Assembly: GCA_035274425.1 (NCBI GenBank)
Contig: DATEOC010000092.1
Coordinates: forward strand, 1-64,000
Direction of reading: 5' to 3'
DNA length: 64,000 nt
Source of the DNA: JADMIH01 sp035274425
GTDB lineage: Bacteria > Chloroflexota > Chloroflexia > QHBQ01 > JADMIH01
Shown one piece after another: positions 63,158 through 64,000 of this stretch; the stretch's first letter is position 1; every line of letters starts with the position of its first letter. Both the position numbers and the translations under genes were made by a program. The notes under the pieces are model-generated. The model was not told the origin of the DNA and did no database searches. It saw only the letters and a program-made list of their open reading frames with translations.

Positions 63158-64000
63158 ATGGTAAAGCTCAGGGGCGTCACAACCACACGCGAGCGCTCTG
63201 GACTTCTCGCGCTGGCGCTTGTGACTCTGCTCATGCTAGTAATGATGTCAGGCAAGGGAGAGAACGTCGCGGGTGCGGGTACTTCGGCAAGTGCTGCCGC
63301 AATGCCCTCCGCAGACACCCTCAGCAAGATCAGCGCAGAAGTCTTTCAGGACACCGCGAATGGTAAGAGCGCTTCCTTCTTCGTCCTCATGTCGGACCAG
63401 GCCAACCTCAGCGCCGCTTATGGCATGAAAGACCAGGACGCACGCGGTTGGTATGTCTACAACACCCTTACCCAGCTCGCCGACCGCACCCAGGCAGACA
63501 TTCGCGCTACCTTGAGGTCCGCAGGGGTCCAATACCGGGTCTTCTGGATCGCCAACGCACTATTCGTGACGGGTGATCGCGCCCTGGTCGAGAGCCTGGC
63601 CGCACGCGTTGACGTGCGCCGGATCGAGGCCAACCATCCCTTCCAGGGGATAGACCCCATCAGGGAAGCCTCCTCGCCTGTCATACCCAACGCACCCGAA
63701 TGGGGCGTGCAAAACGTGAAAGCGCCCGAAGTTTGGGCGATGGGCTACAGGGGACAGGGCATCGTAGTCGGCAACCAGGACACGGGCATGAGGTGGACCC
63801 ACGAGGCCATCAAGCCTAAATACCGGGGCTGGGATGGCGCTACCGCCGACCATAATTACAACTGGTGGGATGCTATTCACTCTGCCGACCCGCTCAATGC
63901 GTGCGGTTCCAGCTCCCCTGAGCCATGCGACGATGATGAATTACTTGGCGGAGGGCACGGCACGCACACTACCGGCAGTGCGGTGGGAGGCGATAGCGTC
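63158..64000 (+). CDS. Secreted subtilisin-like S8 peptidase, truncated at the window edge
   Basis: ATG 63158 follows AAAGGAG. A signal peptide covers residues ~1-38 (LLALALVTLLMLVMMSG). An I9-type inhibitor propeptide extends to about 165. The catalytic domain begins with WGVQNVKAPEVWAMGYRGQG, then Asp208 in QDTG and His267 in GHGTH. The catalytic serine lies beyond the window. It is an extracellular protease. Confidence 0.9.
   Translation, partial: MVKLRGVTTTRERSGLLALALVTLLMLVMMSGKGENVAGAGTSASAAAMPSADTLSKISAEVFQDTANGKSASFFVLMSDQANLSAAYGMKDQDARGWYVYNTLTQLADRTQADIRATLRSAGVQYRVFWIANALFVTGDRALVESLAARVDVRRIEANHPFQGIDPIREASSPVIPNAPEWGVQNVKAPEVWAMGYRGQGIVVGNQDTGMRWTHEAIKPKYRGWDGATADHNYNWWDAIHSADPLNACGSSSPEPCDDDELLGGGHGTHTTGSAVGGDSV

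Overview
The window reads as an accessory, defence-rich stretch of a bacterial chromosome, probably Chloroflexota. That placement is an inference from the giant CHAT/TPR, NACHT/HEAT and TPR-STAND proteins, the zinc-ribbon-DUF4352 and SRAP genes and the mid-50s GC content; it rests on no rRNA or other marker. No rRNA gene, complete tRNA or CRISPR array was seen.

Left part (1-18 kb). A HEAT-repeat STAND NTPase runs in from the left edge. It is followed by a gene-poor stretch holding a long imperfect palindrome, then a YbjN-like/TPR/CHAT caspase-like protein with a small helical partner. A divergent paralogue of the CHAT protein is split into two reading frames. Next come an ECF sigma factor gene abutting a membrane-anchored beta-helix protein, and two small unknown genes.

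Central part (18-44 kb). Two very large STAND proteins sit in tandem: NACHT-HEAT, and an N-terminal Cap4/DUF4297-type nuclease with a P-loop and a helical C-terminus. A DISARM-like locus follows: an M.PvuII-like N4-cytosine methyltransferase, a NERD-UvrD-type helicase, a DrmE-like protein, DrmA and DrmB. No phospholipase-D (DrmC) gene is present. Converging on it from the right is a minus-strand set headed by a tyrosine recombinase whose reading frame breaks just before its catalytic tyrosine. Behind it lie a zinc-ribbon gene, then a HhH protein, a PD-(D/E)XK protein and a GIY-YIG protein. Degenerate copies of the recombinase 3' end close each of these blocks, which looks like a cassette array.

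Right part (44-58 kb). A STAND-TPR/HAT protein and a 145-residue partner sharing a GG...TG.xN motif lie between sites built from the half-site TTCGTCTAA with 7-base spacers. Then come a PD-(D/E)XK-like gene, a decayed phage-type gene, a membrane-Uma2-like fusion, an HTH-TIR protein, a stand-alone TnpB with a structured 3' region, and an Xre/RES toxin-antitoxin pair. A DUF4238 gene is bracketed by two tRNA-Val 3'-half fragments.

Rightmost 4.5 kb: ordinary chromosomal genes, namely SRAP/YedK, a secreted carboxypeptidase-regulatory-like protein, a P1/DmpA-type peptidase, a zinc-ribbon DUF4352 protein and the start of a secreted subtilase. Most of 0-59 kb therefore looks like a defence and mobile-element island next to housekeeping sequence.
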